Counted from the first letter of the stretch, positions 33,411-43,605 are shown. The stretch is DNA of 64,000 nt from Pseudomonadales bacterium (GCA_017642855.1 JAEPOO010000001.1:1459072-1523071), one strand, 5' to 3'. The notes: generated by a model not told the origin, from the letters alone. Numbers and translations: made by a program.

Positions 33411-34541
33411 TTAATAGCCCTGAAGTAGGCCGTATCGATCGCGATGGAAAGCACTGCCACCGAGCGTGTGTTCACAGACTCGTGAACGCTTCATGAAGAA
33501 GCCAATTTCATATTCATCGGTCATGCCGATACCACCATGCATCTGCACGCCTTCGCTGCTGACGAGGTTGTAGGTATCGTTGAGGCGAGCCTTAGTCAGG
33601 CTTGCCAGTTCTGCCGTCTGTTCCGAGCTTTCGTCCAGCGCAGACAGCGCTTCCAGCACAACCGACTTTGACAGTTCCACTTCGCAGAACATCTGCGCGG
33701 CGCGATGCTTTAACGCCTGAAAAGAACCGATGGGAACACCGAACTGCTCACGAGTCTTGAGATATTCGACGGTGCGTTCGAAACATTCCTGAACGCCGCC
33801 CAGCATTTCAGCTGACAGCAGGATGCGGCCAGCATCCAGAACTTTATCGAGCACATCGGCGCCTTGACCTTCTTCGCCAAGCAGGACACCTTCAGCACCA
33901 TCAAATTCAATATTCGCCGCGTTGCGAGAATCCGCCATGATGGTGCGGGTGACAGAGACACCCGCCGCTTCACGGTCTACCAGAACCAACGTCAAACCAT
34001 CACGATCGCCTTTGTTACCTGAAGTCCTGGTGACCACGATAATCTTGTCCGCAACATGGCCATCAAGAACAAACTTTTTGCTACCGCTTACCTTATACCC
34101 GTCCCCAGACTTTTCAGCTTTCGTTTCAGAACCATAAGGGCTGTGGTGTGGCGTTTCTTCGACGGCCAAGGCCAGGAGTAGTTCACCCGCAACAACCTGA
34201 CCCAGCAATTCTGACTTCTGTTCCTGGCTTCCGCCTTCGACAATGGCTGTTGTACCAAGTACCGCTGTTGCAAAGAGAGGGGATGCCGTCAGCGTTCGAC
34301 CACATTCTTCCATGACGACGCCAAGACCCATGTATCCGAAGCCCAGCCCACCAAATTCTTCGGGAACGGTAATACCGGTCCAACCAAGTTCGACCATCTG
34401 TTGCCAGGTACCTCTGTCGAATCCTGACGCGTCCTGATCATCACGCAGGCGGCGCAGTTGGGTAATTGGTGTGTTATCTGCGCAAAAACTCTTTGCAGAG
34501 TCTTTCAACATGTTCTGGTCTTCGTTCAGTACCAACGGCAT
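33411..34541 (-). CDS. acyl-CoA dehydrogenase family protein
   Basis: FAD-dependent acyl-CoA dehydrogenase fold, 376 residues. It has an N-terminal helical domain, a central beta domain (KKFVLDGHVADKIIVVTRT) and a C-terminal helical domain with YLKTREQFGVPIGSFQALKHRAAQM. The motif near residues 340-350 is QMHGGIGMTDEYEIGFFMKR, with a Glu in the TDEYE position. That is the pattern of beta-type subunits of the heterotetrameric steroid/bile-acid-type dehydrogenases. It may therefore need a partner such as the one at 48623. It is followed leftward by a convergent region. Confidence 0.9.
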   Translation of the reverse strand: MPLVLNEDQNMLKDSAKSFCADNTPITQLRRLRDDQDASGFDRGTWQQMVELGWTGITVPEEFGGLGFGYMGLGVVMEECGRTLTASPLFATAVLGTTAIVEGGSQEQKSELLGQVVAGELLLALAVEETPHHSPYGSETKAEKSGDGYKVSGSKKFVLDGHVADKIIVVTRTSGNKGDRDGLTLVLVDREAAGVSVTRTIMADSRNAANIEFDGAEGVLLGEEGQGADVLDKVLDAGRILLSAEMLGGVQECFERTVEYLKTREQFGVPIGSFQALKHRAAQMFCEVELSKSVVLEALSALDESSEQTAELASLTKARLNDTYNLVSSEGVQMHGGIGMTDEYEIGFFMKRSRVCEHTLGGSAFHRDRYGLLQGY

Positions 34542-34597
34542 CGATTGGCTCCCATACCTCTAGAAAAAACAGCGGACAATGTTACCGGAATCTACGC

Positions 34598-35377
34598 TTA
34601 TTTGCCCGAGAATTTGGCTTCCCTCTTTTCGAGGAACGCCTGTACGCCTTCCCTGTTATCGGCGGAGCCACCCGCCTCATTTTGAAGGTTCGCCTCAAGC
34701 TGAAACTGTTCAGCATAGCTGTTGTTGAATGTTTGCCAATAAGCTCTACGAATCAGCCCCAAAGACATGGGTCCATTCGCCAGTTTATCTGCAACCGCCA
34801 TGGCCTCGTCCATCAATCGATCGTCTTCTACCAGCCGATTGACCAGACCCCACTCAAACGCCTGCTCTGCGGGTAGCCGCTCAGCCATCATGGAAAGTTC
34901 TACCGCGCGGCCCCATCCGATCAGTCGAGGCAGCAGCCAAGTTGCACCACCATCCGGCACCAGACCAATATTGGCAAATGCCTGAAGAAAATAGGCACTC
35001 TTCGCCGCGATCACCATGTCTGCCATCACCGCAAAGCTCATACCGACACCAACGCAAGGACCGTTAACCGCGCTCACCATGGGAATATCCATATTCTTGA
35101 GTTTGTTCATCACAGGGTGGTAGTGCGTTTCAAGTACACCACCAGCGGGAGGCACTTCATCACTACTGCCCTGAGTTTGCAGATTCGCTCCGGCACAGAA
35201 TGCACGACCTTCGCCAGTGATCAACAAACAGCGAGCGTCACTCGTCGTCACTTCAGTAATGGCATGAGATAACTCAGACACCATGTCTGCGGACAATGCA
35301 TTCAGAACTTCTGGCGCATTAAGCGTGACAACAGCGACAAGACCCACGTGCTCGAGCCGAATGTTCTTGTATTCCAT
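34598..35377 (-). CDS. enoyl-CoA hydratase/isomerase family protein
   Basis: Crotonase-fold enzyme of 259 residues from the ATG at 35377, which has GGGGGA about 5 nt upstream. A TAATG-coupled start at 35407 is possible. Oxyanion segments are FCAGANLQTQG and NGPCVGVGMSFAVMADMVIAA, followed by [17 protein letters not shown]. The first catalytic Glu position appears to be Ser (GMSFAVMAD) and the second Asp (PDGG). This is the PaaG/isomerase-like pattern rather than a classical hydratase. It is in one leftward unit with the lactone oxidase upstream and the acyl-CoA dehydrogenase downstream. Confidence 0.88.
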   Translation of the reverse strand: MEYKNIRLEHVGLVAVVTLNAPEVLNALSADMVSELSHAITEVTTSDARCLLITGEGRAFCAGANLQTQGSSDEVPPAGGVLETHYHPVMNKLKNMDIPMVSAVNGPCVGVGMSFAVMADMVIAAKSAYFLQAFANIGLVPDGGATWLLPRLIGWGRAVELSMMAERLPAEQAFEWGLVNRLVEDDRLMDEAMAVADKLANGPMSLGLIRRAYWQTFNNSYAEQFQLEANLQNEAGGSADNREGVQAFLEKREAKFSGK

Positions 35378-35406
35378 GGATTCCCCCAAAACTTCTTGAT
35401 TATTCA

Positions 35407-36579
35407 TTACGCGGGCCTGAGACTTCTGAAGTGTTCGTTCAGAAATACCCCGTTCTGATCGTACTGGTCTCTGACTCGCCACCAGTCTCCCCAATGGGGA
35501 TAAATAGCCGCAAACTGATCAGCTGACAAGTAATGTACTTTTCCCCAATGAGGTCGACCACCATAAGAGAGAAAGATCTCCTCACATGCACGGTAATAAG
35601 GTTCCTCGTCGAGGCGGACGTCCTGATGCACTGAGATACTGACTGTAGGTCGACCAAATGCCATCGACAACCAGATGTCATCCTCAGCAATGGTTCGATA
35701 TTCGACCGGCCATTGCACTTCCGGAAACTTTGAATGAATTAACTCTCGAATCCGGGCAAAACATTCAGGACCTGATTCCGCCGGGATACTGTATTCCATC
35801 TCTGTGTGCGGCACAGATCGATGGTTCGGCAGTACTTCAAAACTGAAAGCTCGTCGCCCACCCTCTTCTGCCAAGGGATAAGAAGGGGGTTCATCTGAGG
35901 GATTAATAGACTTCGTTACGGTTTGGTCATTGCGCGGAAACCAGAAGAACTCCCAGCGCTCATTGTTCTCAATGAGCTCGGGGATCCGCGGTGCTACTTC
36001 GTCGTAACTCATGGGTACACCCGACTCCTGAAGAACGCGGGAAGGGTTCAACACCATTTCTACCTGGGTGATCACACCAACAGAACCAACACTGAGTCGA
36101 GCAACCTGAAAAAGGTCTGCGTTTTCCTCTGCGCTGCAATTGACGAAGGAACCATCTGCGAGAATCAGTTTCACACCTTTCACCGAACCTGAGATGTTCT
36201 TTAGGTTACGACCGGTACCATGCGTGCCGGTAGCGATAACGCCACCCACCTGCTGACGATCAATATCGCCCTGATTTCTTAGCGCCAGACCATGTTCATG
36301 TAACTGTATACCGAGACTGTAGATCGTAGAGCCTGCTCTCATCCAGGCCGTCTTAGTATCCTGATCAACACTGACCAACCCGGAAAGACCAGAGACATCC
36401 AGGATGGCTTCTTCGTTCACGACAACCGGCGCGTGTGAATGTCCCGAGCCTGCCACGCGAATAGTTTTTCCCGTCGCGGCATATTCAGCAACAAACGCCG
36501 CCGCATCCTCTTCACGCCGCACAAACCTCAGACTATCAAGCTCAACCCTATGTCGACCCGACCAATTATTCCACTGCAT
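35407..36579 (-). CDS. FAD-linked aldono-lactone oxidase family protein
   Basis: VAO-type flavoprotein of the L-gulono-/D-arabinono-1,4-lactone oxidase family, 390 residues from the ATG at 36579 (AGGGA upstream). The FAD-binding domain (about 15-180) has GKTIRVAGSGHSHAP, where SGHSH is the usual flavin-attachment region, plus DRQQVGGVIATGTHGTGR. The C-terminal ALO domain ends GRPHWGKVHYLSADQF, a family signature. The reading frame stays open to 36720, but the extra part matches the C-terminus of an unrelated family (DUF72 fossil) and is not counted here. Confidence 0.88.
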   Translation of the reverse strand: MQWNNWSGRHRVELDSLRFVRREEDAAAFVAEYAATGKTIRVAGSGHSHAPVVVNEEAILDVSGLSGLVSVDQDTKTAWMRAGSTIYSLGIQLHEHGLALRNQGDIDRQQVGGVIATGTHGTGRNLKNISGSVKGVKLILADGSFVNCSAEENADLFQVARLSVGSVGVITQVEMVLNPSRVLQESGVPMSYDEVAPRIPELIENNERWEFFWFPRNDQTVTKSINPSDEPPSYPLAEEGGRRAFSFEVLPNHRSVPHTEMEYSIPAESGPECFARIRELIHSKFPEVQWPVEYRTIAEDDIWLSMAFGRPTVSISVHQDVRLDEEPYYRACEEIFLSYGGRPHWGKVHYLSADQFAAIYPHWGDWWRVRDQYDQNGVFLNEHFRSLRPA

Positions 36580-36884
36580 GTATTTCCCTTTAGCTATCTT
36601 GCGCGTCTTTCTTCGAGCCAGATCGTCAGCCCGACTCTTGAGTTCCGCTTTGTCATCGTCCGGCTTGCGAGCACGAACGCACCCCCAGTTTGCCGTCACC
36701 GACAGCGTCAATCCAACCACATCCTGATCTGGACTGTCATTCAGACAGATCAGTAGGTTGGGTAATCCCGGGCTGGGCGCACGTCACGTTTGGGCAGACG
36801 ATAAAAGGCGTTGTTGAGCTCGACCGAATTCAGACGACGCTTGTAACACGCTGAACCAATGGCTCCCGTGTCAACACTTTGCAT
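36580..36884 (-). pseudogene. decayed DUF72 (YecE-like) gene
   Basis: Two in-order fragments of one DUF72 gene remain in an apparent 356-nt gap. The 5' piece (36884 down to 36750, 44 codons ended by TGA) reads RLNSVELNNAFYRLPKRD, the strongly conserved N-terminal DUF72 motif. The 3' piece (36720 down to about 36590, another frame) reads TANWGCVRARKPDDDKAEL, like the C-terminal TADWxYxRLR-x-D/Y-x-x-x-L motif. The roughly 150 codons between them in intact proteins are gone and the frames differ. This is a deletion fossil, not a working gene. Confidence 0.7.
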
Positions 36885-36935
36885 GACTGCGCCGTTGCAG
36901 GCGACAGGCGGATAACTGAAATTACTTTTATTTAG

Positions 36936-37943
36936 TTATGCAAGTGATTGATTCAACATGGATATGGCGGCGGAAAGTGCCTCCACCAGGCCGTTGGCAT
37001 CAGCCTTGTTCTGACCCGCAATATCAAAGGCGGTGCCGTGATCCACAGACGTGCGGATAAAGGGTATCCCCATGGTGGCGGTGATACTCTCTTCAAAATT
37101 GTGCACTTTGATCGCGATGTGGCCCTGGTCGTGGTAAAGCGCGAGAACCACGTCGAACTCGCCACGAATGGCTCGGTAAAACACCGAATCCGCAGGTAAG
37201 GGACCCGTGGCATCAATACCCAGCGCCCGGCAGCGTTCGACCGCCGGAGTGATTTCTTCAATTTCTTCACGACCAAGCATGCCGCCCTCGCCGCCGTGAG
37301 GATTCAGAGCCGCCACAGCTATTCTCGGCGAAGCGATTCCCCAGGACCTCAAACTCTCATGGGTCAACGAAAGTTTTTCTTCAATGATCGGTGCTTTCAC
37401 ATAGGCGACCGCTTCCGCCAAGGATTTGTGGGTGGATAGATGGGCAACCTTTAGACCTCGAGTCATGAGCATGGTCGCCGTCAAACCGGCTCCCGTCATG
37501 CGCGCCAATATTTCCTGATGACCAATATCACCCACATAACCCGCCGCATGCACCGCCTCTTTGTTGATGGGACAGGTGACGACACCGTGAACCTGACTGG
37601 CAAGACATAGTCGCACGGCTGTCTCGAAATACTGAACCGCTGCGTTGCCACAGCTGGCGCTGACTTTTCCCATTTCGAGACTCGAGACATCAAACCCTAG
37701 AGGTTCGAGCACCTGTATCTTTCCAGGCTCATCCGATAGGTCTGAAGGCGCACTGATTTTTACAATCGGGTGAGAGATTGACGTCTGACCCATCGCTTGT
37801 TCGATACTGGCAACTGACCCGATGACAAACGGTAAGGATCGTGCATAAAGATCAGACAGGGCGTAAGCTTTGACAATGATCTCTGCACCCACACCTGCGG
37901 GGTCACCCATCGTTATGGCAAGCCGTGGTTTCTCGTTAGTCAT
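36936..37943 (-). CDS. pdxA: 4-hydroxythreonine-4-phosphate dehydrogenase
   Basis: NAD-dependent, metal-dependent dehydrogenase of pyridoxal 5'-phosphate synthesis (DXP-dependent route), 335 residues, the usual length. Signatures are AITMGDPAGVGAEI at the start, the metal-ligand His in YVGDIGHQEILA, NPHGGEGGMLGREE, and ALYHDQGHIAIKVHNF with the second metal His. Its start overlaps the MFS transporter stop by 8 nt. PdxA2-type paralogues acting on other substrates exist, so a non-B6 role cannot be excluded. Confidence 0.92.
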   Translation of the reverse strand: MTNEKPRLAITMGDPAGVGAEIIVKAYALSDLYARSLPFVIGSVASIEQAMGQTSISHPIVKISAPSDLSDEPGKIQVLEPLGFDVSSLEMGKVSASCGNAAVQYFETAVRLCLASQVHGVVTCPINKEAVHAAGYVGDIGHQEILARMTGAGLTATMLMTRGLKVAHLSTHKSLAEAVAYVKAPIIEEKLSLTHESLRSWGIASPRIAVAALNPHGGEGGMLGREEIEEITPAVERCRALGIDATGPLPADSVFYRAIRGEFDVVLALYHDQGHIAIKVHNFEESITATMGIPFIRTSVDHGTAFDIAGQNKADANGLVEALSAAISMLNQSLA

Positions 37944-39159
37944 ACAGCCGATCTACCCTTCCCAATTCCGTTCGCAGCCAGACTACTGCGACCACTGTAT
38001 AAACGCCAATCACCGAAACGGCGTAGGCGTTTAGCGGACCCAACTGCATCGCCAGAAAACCCATCAAGACAGAACCGATTGGCATCGCACCAAGGTTACC
38101 CAGGGAATAAACCGACAAAGCACGAGCGCGAAAATCGTCCGGTGCGGTCTCCTGCACAATCGCCCGCCCTAAACTCATCGATACGCCGGCCCCCATGCCC
38201 CAAATACCCAGACAAGCCAGGTAACCCCAGAATGGTAACTCGAGCACAGTCAGTGTGAGAAAACCGCCGCCGATAAGAAGCGAGACCATCAGACCTCGAC
38301 CTTGTCTTCTGACCCCTCCGCTCACCACCAGGAACACAGTAGTGAAGATCGTACCGACCATAAAACACACATAAGACAAGGCGATGTCACCAGAGTCGCC
38401 GCCATAAACGTCTCGAACGACGAGCGGATTGATCACAAAAAAAGCGCCGCTGTAGAAGAGTCCAATCGCAAGCATTAGTACCATGACTGGGGCCATGCGG
38501 TCTGAACGAAACATGAGCTTAAGCCCGTCAGTGATATCACCCAGCGCACTTCTTGATGTTTTTTCCTGCACTTCTTCAAGTGAAGGCTGAGACCGCTTGA
38601 AGTGCGGCAGTTTCAAGACAAACAAGGCACCCGCAATCTGAAAACAACCCTGGAGAACGAGCAGAGGCACCGCGCCGACGACGTCTGCCTGGCTGGCAAA
38701 GGCGTAACCGACAATCTGGCTTGCGAACATCAATCCCATGGCCAGTGTCACGGCACGCTGAAGATTAGACGGCGCCACCTGATTCAGAAGGCTGTCTCGA
38801 GCGGGCTGGAGGAAGGTATTACAGGTACCGAAAACCAAAGCAAAGGCCAGGAGGGCCATGTAGCTGAGATAACCTTCGTGCACCGCGAGTGCGAGTGAAA
38901 AAGCCGGCACCGCGGCCAGGCAATGGAACACCATGAGGATACGGCGACGGTCTGCCCGATCAGCGAGCAATCCGCTGAACAACATCAGTACTAAACCGGG
39001 AATCTGCACACACATCTGGGCAATACCCAAACGCACGCCGTTCTCGCCAAGCTGAACTGTCAACAACCAGGCATAGAGCACATTGTGGATACCAAACGGA
39101 ATGAACTGGCAGGCGGCGCCAGCCATATACCATCTGAACGCTGACGTGTTTTCGGTCAT
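37936..39159 (-). CDS. MFS transporter
   Basis: Major facilitator superfamily protein of 407 residues with about twelve hydrophobic helices. The loop 2-3 motif is GLLADRADRRRILMV (variant of GxLaDrxGRR). It resembles the enterobactin-exporter-like/DHA3 group of drug or metabolite exporters. It is divergent from the TetR gene at 39195, its probable repressor (35-nt gap), and overlaps pdxA by 8 nt. Confidence 0.9.
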   Translation of the reverse strand: MTENTSAFRWYMAGAACQFIPFGIHNVLYAWLLTVQLGENGVRLGIAQMCVQIPGLVLMLFSGLLADRADRRRILMVFHCLAAVPAFSLALAVHEGYLSYMALLAFALVFGTCNTFLQPARDSLLNQVAPSNLQRAVTLAMGLMFASQIVGYAFASQADVVGAVPLLVLQGCFQIAGALFVLKLPHFKRSQPSLEEVQEKTSRSALGDITDGLKLMFRSDRMAPVMVLMLAIGLFYSGAFFVINPLVVRDVYGGDSGDIALSYVCFMVGTIFTTVFLVVSGGVRRQGRGLMVSLLIGGGFLTLTVLELPFWGYLACLGIWGMGAGVSMSLGRAIVQETAPDDFRARALSVYSLGNLGAMPIGSVLMGFLAMQLGPLNAYAVSVIGVYTVVAVVWLRTELGRVDRLYD

Positions 39160-39194
39160 CCGCGACTGCTAACAAAAACTGATATTATGACGCC

Positions 39195-39788
39195 ATGCCA
39201 AGGAATTCGAACCGAAGGGAACTCATCATTAACATCGCGCAGACGCGATTCCTCATCAGCGGCTACGATGCGGTCACCGTCGACGAGTTGTGCAATCTCT
39301 CCTCTTCGACCAAAGGCAGTTTTTATCACTTCTTCCCCAACAAGGAAGCATTGGCGGTGGATGTCATCAACCATGTCTGGCAACTGAGCCAATCTGAGAT
39401 GGAACTCATTTTTACCAGCGATGCCAGCGCGGATGAAAAGTTGGTCCGCGAAATTGAACGTGTCGCGAACGGATACCTCAGATTCGATGGAAAAAGGTAC
39501 TACATCGGCTGTCCTATCGGCACACTTGCGGTGAGTCTGCGCGGCAAGGGCCAGAAACTGACACGCCGTCTTAATTTTGCATTGAATCATATGAGACAGT
39601 TCTATATGAATGCCTTTGAATCTGGCCTCTCTCGTGGCCAGCTCCGATCCAACAAAAACGCATCGGATCTGGCTGATCAATTTCAGATAAGCCTGCAAGG
39701 TTTGAGCACTCTTGGTAAGGCGCATCCTGGTAACGCTAAAGTTCAAGAGCTGGCGGCTATCCTGATCGCCAACATCTCCGATCTCTAG
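39195..39788 (+). CDS. TetR/AcrR family transcriptional regulator
   Basis: 197 residues. The N-terminal TetR helix-turn-helix (about 8-55) contains ISGYDAVTVDELCNL and TKGSFYHFFPNKEALA, with a C-terminal ligand domain containing YYIGCPIGTLA (TetR_C_6-like). The divergent MFS gene is the likely target. A TATTAT box lies in the 35-nt gap. It ends 3 nt before the convergent second TetR gene. Confidence 0.92.
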   Translation: MPRNSNRRELIINIAQTRFLISGYDAVTVDELCNLSSSTKGSFYHFFPNKEALAVDVINHVWQLSQSEMELIFTSDASADEKLVREIERVANGYLRFDGKRYYIGCPIGTLAVSLRGKGQKLTRRLNFALNHMRQFYMNAFESGLSRGQLRSNKNASDLADQFQISLQGLSTLGKAHPGNAKVQELAAILIANISDL

Positions 39789-39791
39789 GTA

Positions 39792-40448
39792 TCAAACCCG
39801 AATCGTATTCACTAGATTCCTGAGCACCTGCCTGCGGTCTTCCGCCAGGTAGTGAATCGCTCTTCCCGTGGGTTTTTCAAGAAAATTCGGTCGCTTGCCA
39901 CTCAGCTGAAGAAGGCTGGCTATGCCATGCAAGCCGGACCAGATCTGGGCAGCAAGCTGTTCAACTGGCTGAATTCGATACAAGCCGGCGCGTTGTCCGA
40001 CCTTAATGGTCTCAAGCAGAATATCAAAACAGTGACCGCTGGCATCCTGCAAATCGGGATATTCGTCAAAGTCCACCATGCTGCTGTCAAAAAAAAGCTG
40101 ATATTTCTCTGCGTGGGTTTCCGAGAAACTGAGATAAGTGAGACCCATCTCGATCATGGCATCAGTCGAGTTGATCAGTTGACCGGCCAGACACGTTTCC
40201 ATTTCTTTTTCGAGAATCTCAAAACCCCAGGTCGCGATGCCGGCAAACAACGCATTACGTGAATCGAAGTGCCTGTAAGGCGCCGTTTGAGAAACACCGA
40301 TCTCTCTCGCCAATGCTCGAAGGCTGAGCGTGTCGGCATTTTCCGTTTTCAGATACTCACAGGCCGCGGTAAGAATCGCCTGGCGAAGATCACCATGGTG
40401 ATACCTTTCACGATCGGCGTCGCGGCTTGGGGATTTGGAAACGGTCAT
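39792..40448 (-). CDS. TetR/AcrR family transcriptional regulator
   Basis: 218 residues from the ATG at 40448 (GAAGG upstream); the frame stays open to 40583 but that part is not protein-like. The helix-turn-helix begins YHHGDLRQAILTAACEYL and continues LSLRALAREIGVSQTAPYRHF. The C-terminal WHG domain (TetR_C_33-like) contains YLSFSETHAEKYQLFFDSSM. Its target is not evident; both neighbours point away or converge. Confidence 0.92.
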   Translation of the reverse strand: MTVSKSPSRDADRERYHHGDLRQAILTAACEYLKTENADTLSLRALAREIGVSQTAPYRHFDSRNALFAGIATWGFEILEKEMETCLAGQLINSTDAMIEMGLTYLSFSETHAEKYQLFFDSSMVDFDEYPDLQDASGHCFDILLETIKVGQRAGLYRIQPVEQLAAQIWSGLHGIASLLQLSGKRPNFLEKPTGRAIHYLAEDRRQVLRNLVNTIRV

Positions 40449-40566
40449 GGGCCTTCTCTTTATCGCGACGTCTATCTTAGCACACGAGACCTCTCCGCTT
40501 CGGTCCAGATAAAGTCGGCGACGTACCGCGGCCTGGGTGCCTTGTCTCGTTAAGCTCAAAGGCAGA

Positions 40567-40611
40567 AGCCCGAAAACCCCCACAGGGATGTACTTGCAGC
40601 GGCACCGGGAC
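40567..40611 (+). repeat. dispersed intergenic repeat, copy 1
   Basis: In the 193-nt gap between the TetR and VWA genes. It shares the exact 15-mer ACAGGGATGTACTTG (40582-40596) with the gap at 54 kb, flanked by AGCCCGAxAA upstream and an AGCGGxxCCGxGAC stretch downstream in both copies. Confidence 0.65.
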
Positions 40612-40641
40612 AGGAGACCGCGGCGCGCAGTTGCAACGTAG

Positions 40642-43605
40642 TTAGCCCGTCAGCGAACGGTAGACGCGGGAGAGTTCTTCCGGAAGCTGGCTGATGTCCT
40701 GGATCACCATGTACTGACTGTCAGGGCACATCGCCCGCAGGTAGTCGTGTCCGGAGGGATCCACAGTTAAGCAGTAACTGAGCACACCCTGCTGTTTAGC
40801 CTCGGACAGCGCCTTCATGGTGTCATTCAATCCATAGTCTCTTGAATTGCGGTCTGTGCCGTAGTCATGATCCTGAGGGTAGCCATCGGAGATAATGATC
40901 AAGGCCTTAATTCGAGAACCTGTTTCAATCAATCTTCGCGTTGCATGGCGAATAGGCGCACCCATGCGGGTACTGCGACAGGGTTTGATGCCGCCAATTT
41001 TTCCTTTCACACGCGCGTTAAAAGGTTCATCAAAGTCCTTGCACAAAAAGTAGTCCACCTGATCTCGCCCATAACCGGAAAAGCCGCAAACAGAATAGGC
41101 ATCACCCAATGACTCAAGGGCGTCTGCCATAAGAATCACAGATTCTTTTTCCAGATCGATAATGCGTCGAGCATCTGCCTCGTACGCCCTGTGCTGTTCA
41201 AAGTAACGCATCAGGAATTCGTCATCGTCATCCATATCAGGTGCGGGCGGCGGCAGGCGACTCGCGTCGTGAACGATATCGTCTGTCGATGCACTCATAT
41301 CCAACAGAAAAAGGGTCGACACATCTCTTTCTTTTCTTTGCCTCTGAACATAGATGGTTTCATCCGGGGTCAGACCCACTTTTCGATCAACGACGTAAGC
41401 TATGGACCTTTCCAGATCCAGTTCTTCTCCCTCTATCACGCCTTTTACCTTTCGCAGCATCTCAGGCTTGACCTTGTTCAGCTGATGCCGAATTCGCGTG
41501 GATAGATCCTGATTGTCGAACAACACCTTCCTAAAATAGAGTTCGTCTTCATCCACATGGCGGTGTTCGTAAAGCGTGCACCAACCAGCTCGATAGTCAG
41601 CGATGACATGATCCCACTCATCGTACTTATGACGAGAGGGTTCACTCTTGTGAGAAGACAAACCTCCCAGTAGCTCCATAACACCCTTACCGTCACCTGA
41701 CTCAGGCGTATCCAGTGCAGCCTCTAACTCTCTCTCCAGTTCCGAGAGGATCATCGAGACACCTTCGGAGACTTCACCTGCTTCAAGATCACCGATTTCA
41801 AACTGTTCATCAGCGGAACCTGGCATCTGAACCTCCGGTCCATCCGGCAACACTTCACCCTCTTCTTCCAACGCTTCAACCAGCGCTTCAATGCGAAGGC
41901 TGCGCGCGACCTCAGAGACTTCAATTTCTCCTCGGAAAGTTACTGGCTCAGGAAACTCCTGCATCGTTGCAGCTTTGGCTTCTTCCGACATACGGTAACT
42001 ATTCGGATTGGATGCAAAGGCATTCACGATCAAGTCGTAACAGCTTGACGTCACTGACAATGCGTCAGCGATAGAGGCACCTGATCTGGACAGCGTCAAA
42101 ACAAGCGCGCGCAGATCATTGTGGAGCGCCTCCTCACCCTCATAGACATTCATCGCGTTTTTACTGTCTAAACCGGTCCGAACCAGCTCCTCCATGAGAC
42201 GAACTCTCGGTGTTACAGGATCATTCCGAGCATCGAGGGCCAGCTGTTTCAACCGGCGCAACTGGGGCACAAGACCAGGATATCGGAATGCCAGTTGCCA
42301 ATCGATTCGCGCATCTTCGAGAATCTGGAATAGAGCACGGCCCAACCTCTCGTCTTCAAAGCGCGATAACTCGCCCTCCACCTTCTCAATCGCTCTGAAG
42401 CAACCGAACTCCACGAGTCCAACCTGATGAAAGATGGAGACCTTATAGAACGAAAAATTATCGTCTTGAGTATCAAAGAGATTGACAATCTCTGGCAGGT
42501 AAATGGTTCTTGCATCGCTCCCAATGGAAACAAATCGATCCTGACGAAACTGCTGTGTCTCCTGTGCCTCTTCAACCGCTTCGATCATCAACTGCCGCGC
42601 GGACAAAGCTTCCACCAGCAGATCAAAAGTTCGCTGGTGGTCAGCGAGGGAAACCTGTCCTCTAAAATACTTAAGCGCTTCTTGCGAACGCATCGATTCC
42701 TGGCTCAGGAACGCGACAAGAGCAGCTTCGTTTTCCGCAGTATCACTGACGCCAGATCGAAGCCATTCACGAACAACGTCAGGTCGTCGCAATGGCAATT
42801 CTCCTGCATGCCCGAGAAACGCCAGGACCGCATCACTGTTTGGTAACTCGAACGCAAGCTCCAGTAACAGGTTACGTTCATCATGCGGGACACCAACCAG
42901 CCCTGAGAGAATAGAGAGCAACTCATCCATCTGCGGCATGTCTGCACATTTCACCAGCAACTTTTCCACCTCGTGCAATCTGGCGCCATACACGACTTCC
43001 AGCGCACTCACTCGCCGCACCCAGGTCAGGCAATTGTCAGGCGATTCAAGTAGCACTAGTGCCGTCTGCCAACGGTGGCAGTCCGGTGTTAATTTGAGAA
43101 GGTCCTGTAGCTGATCACGGCCGACTTCTGCGATACCTTTAACCAGCGCAATCCAATCGTCTCTATCATTGGCATCCACCAGACAGATCGCGGAACGAAA
43201 ATATCCGGCCACCAGTGACGAGGCATGCTGATATTGACCGTGAAGCGAGAGCCCCGTTTCTTCCAGTGCTTGCAGCGAACCACCGGATTCAATGCTATGG
43301 GAGACAAGCTCGAGATACGCCTGTACCGGCTCGTAGGAATAGCCACTTAACTCTCGACAATATCCGGAGGTCACCAGCAACCGATTTGATGCCTGCAGGT
43401 CCTCAGCCATATTCAGCAAGGTATTCAGAGGTTCAAAAGATCGCCAGCCGCTGTCTGCAACCGCTAGACAATCTTCTGCAAATTGAACGAGATCGGCCCT
43501 CGGGAGTTGGTCCAGCTGCCCACAGACTTCGACAAAACGCTCACTGACTTTCTGATTGATGCCATAAAGTTTCTCGGCAGCATCATGAACTGTGAGCTCG
43601 GTCAT
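40642..43605 (-). CDS. NorD/CbbO-like von Willebrand factor A domain protein
   Basis: 987-residue protein pairing with the upstream AAA+ ATPase. A long helical N-terminal region (about 1-640, low-complexity acidic 600-640) is followed by a VWA domain (about 755-985). Its complete MIDAS metal site is D769-x-S-x-S (LLDMSAST), the Thr in CRSTRMGAP (about 879) and the Asp in [10 protein letters not shown] (about 907). In NorD and CbbO this domain binds an acidic residue of the client. The start overlaps the ATPase gene by 4 nt. No nor or Rubisco genes are in the window, so the client is unknown. Confidence 0.88.
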   Translation of the reverse strand: MTELTVHDAAEKLYGINQKVSERFVEVCGQLDQLPRADLVQFAEDCLAVADSGWRSFEPLNTLLNMAEDLQASNRLLVTSGYCRELSGYSYEPVQAYLELVSHSIESGGSLQALEETGLSLHGQYQHASSLVAGYFRSAICLVDANDRDDWIALVKGIAEVGRDQLQDLLKLTPDCHRWQTALVLLESPDNCLTWVRRVSALEVVYGARLHEVEKLLVKCADMPQMDELLSILSGLVGVPHDERNLLLELAFELPNSDAVLAFLGHAGELPLRRPDVVREWLRSGVSDTAENEAALVAFLSQESMRSQEALKYFRGQVSLADHQRTFDLLVEALSARQLMIEAVEEAQETQQFRQDRFVSIGSDARTIYLPEIVNLFDTQDDNFSFYKVSIFHQVGLVEFGCFRAIEKVEGELSRFEDERLGRALFQILEDARIDWQLAFRYPGLVPQLRRLKQLALDARNDPVTPRVRLMEELVRTGLDSKNAMNVYEGEEALHNDLRALVLTLSRSGASIADALSVTSSCYDLIVNAFASNPNSYRMSEEAKAATMQEFPEPVTFRGEIEVSEVARSLRIEALVEALEEEGEVLPDGPEVQMPGSADEQFEIGDLEAGEVSEGVSMILSELERELEAALDTPESGDGKGVMELLGGLSSHKSEPSRHKYDEWDHVIADYRAGWCTLYEHRHVDEDELYFRKVLFDNQDLSTRIRHQLNKVKPEMLRKVKGVIEGEELDLERSIAYVVDRKVGLTPDETIYVQRQRKERDVSTLFLLDMSASTDDIVHDASRLPPPAPDMDDDDEFLMRYFEQHRAYEADARRIIDLEKESVILMADALESLGDAYSVCGFSGYGRDQVDYFLCKDFDEPFNARVKGKIGGIKPCRSTRMGAPIRHATRRLIETGSRIKALIIISDGYPQDHDYGTDRNSRDYGLNDTMKALSEAKQQGVLSYCLTVDPSGHDYLRAMCPDSQYMVIQDISQLPEELSRVYRSLTG

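Noticed and set aside
35378..35494. N-terminal extension of the enoyl-CoA hydratase frame at 34598
   Set aside because: It overlaps the end of the lactone oxidase gene and is not crotonase-like; GGGGGA supports the ATG at 35377.
40449..40583. N-terminal extension of the TetR frame
   Set aside because: Basic, low-quality translation running through the repeat; the TetR fold and GAAGG support 40448.
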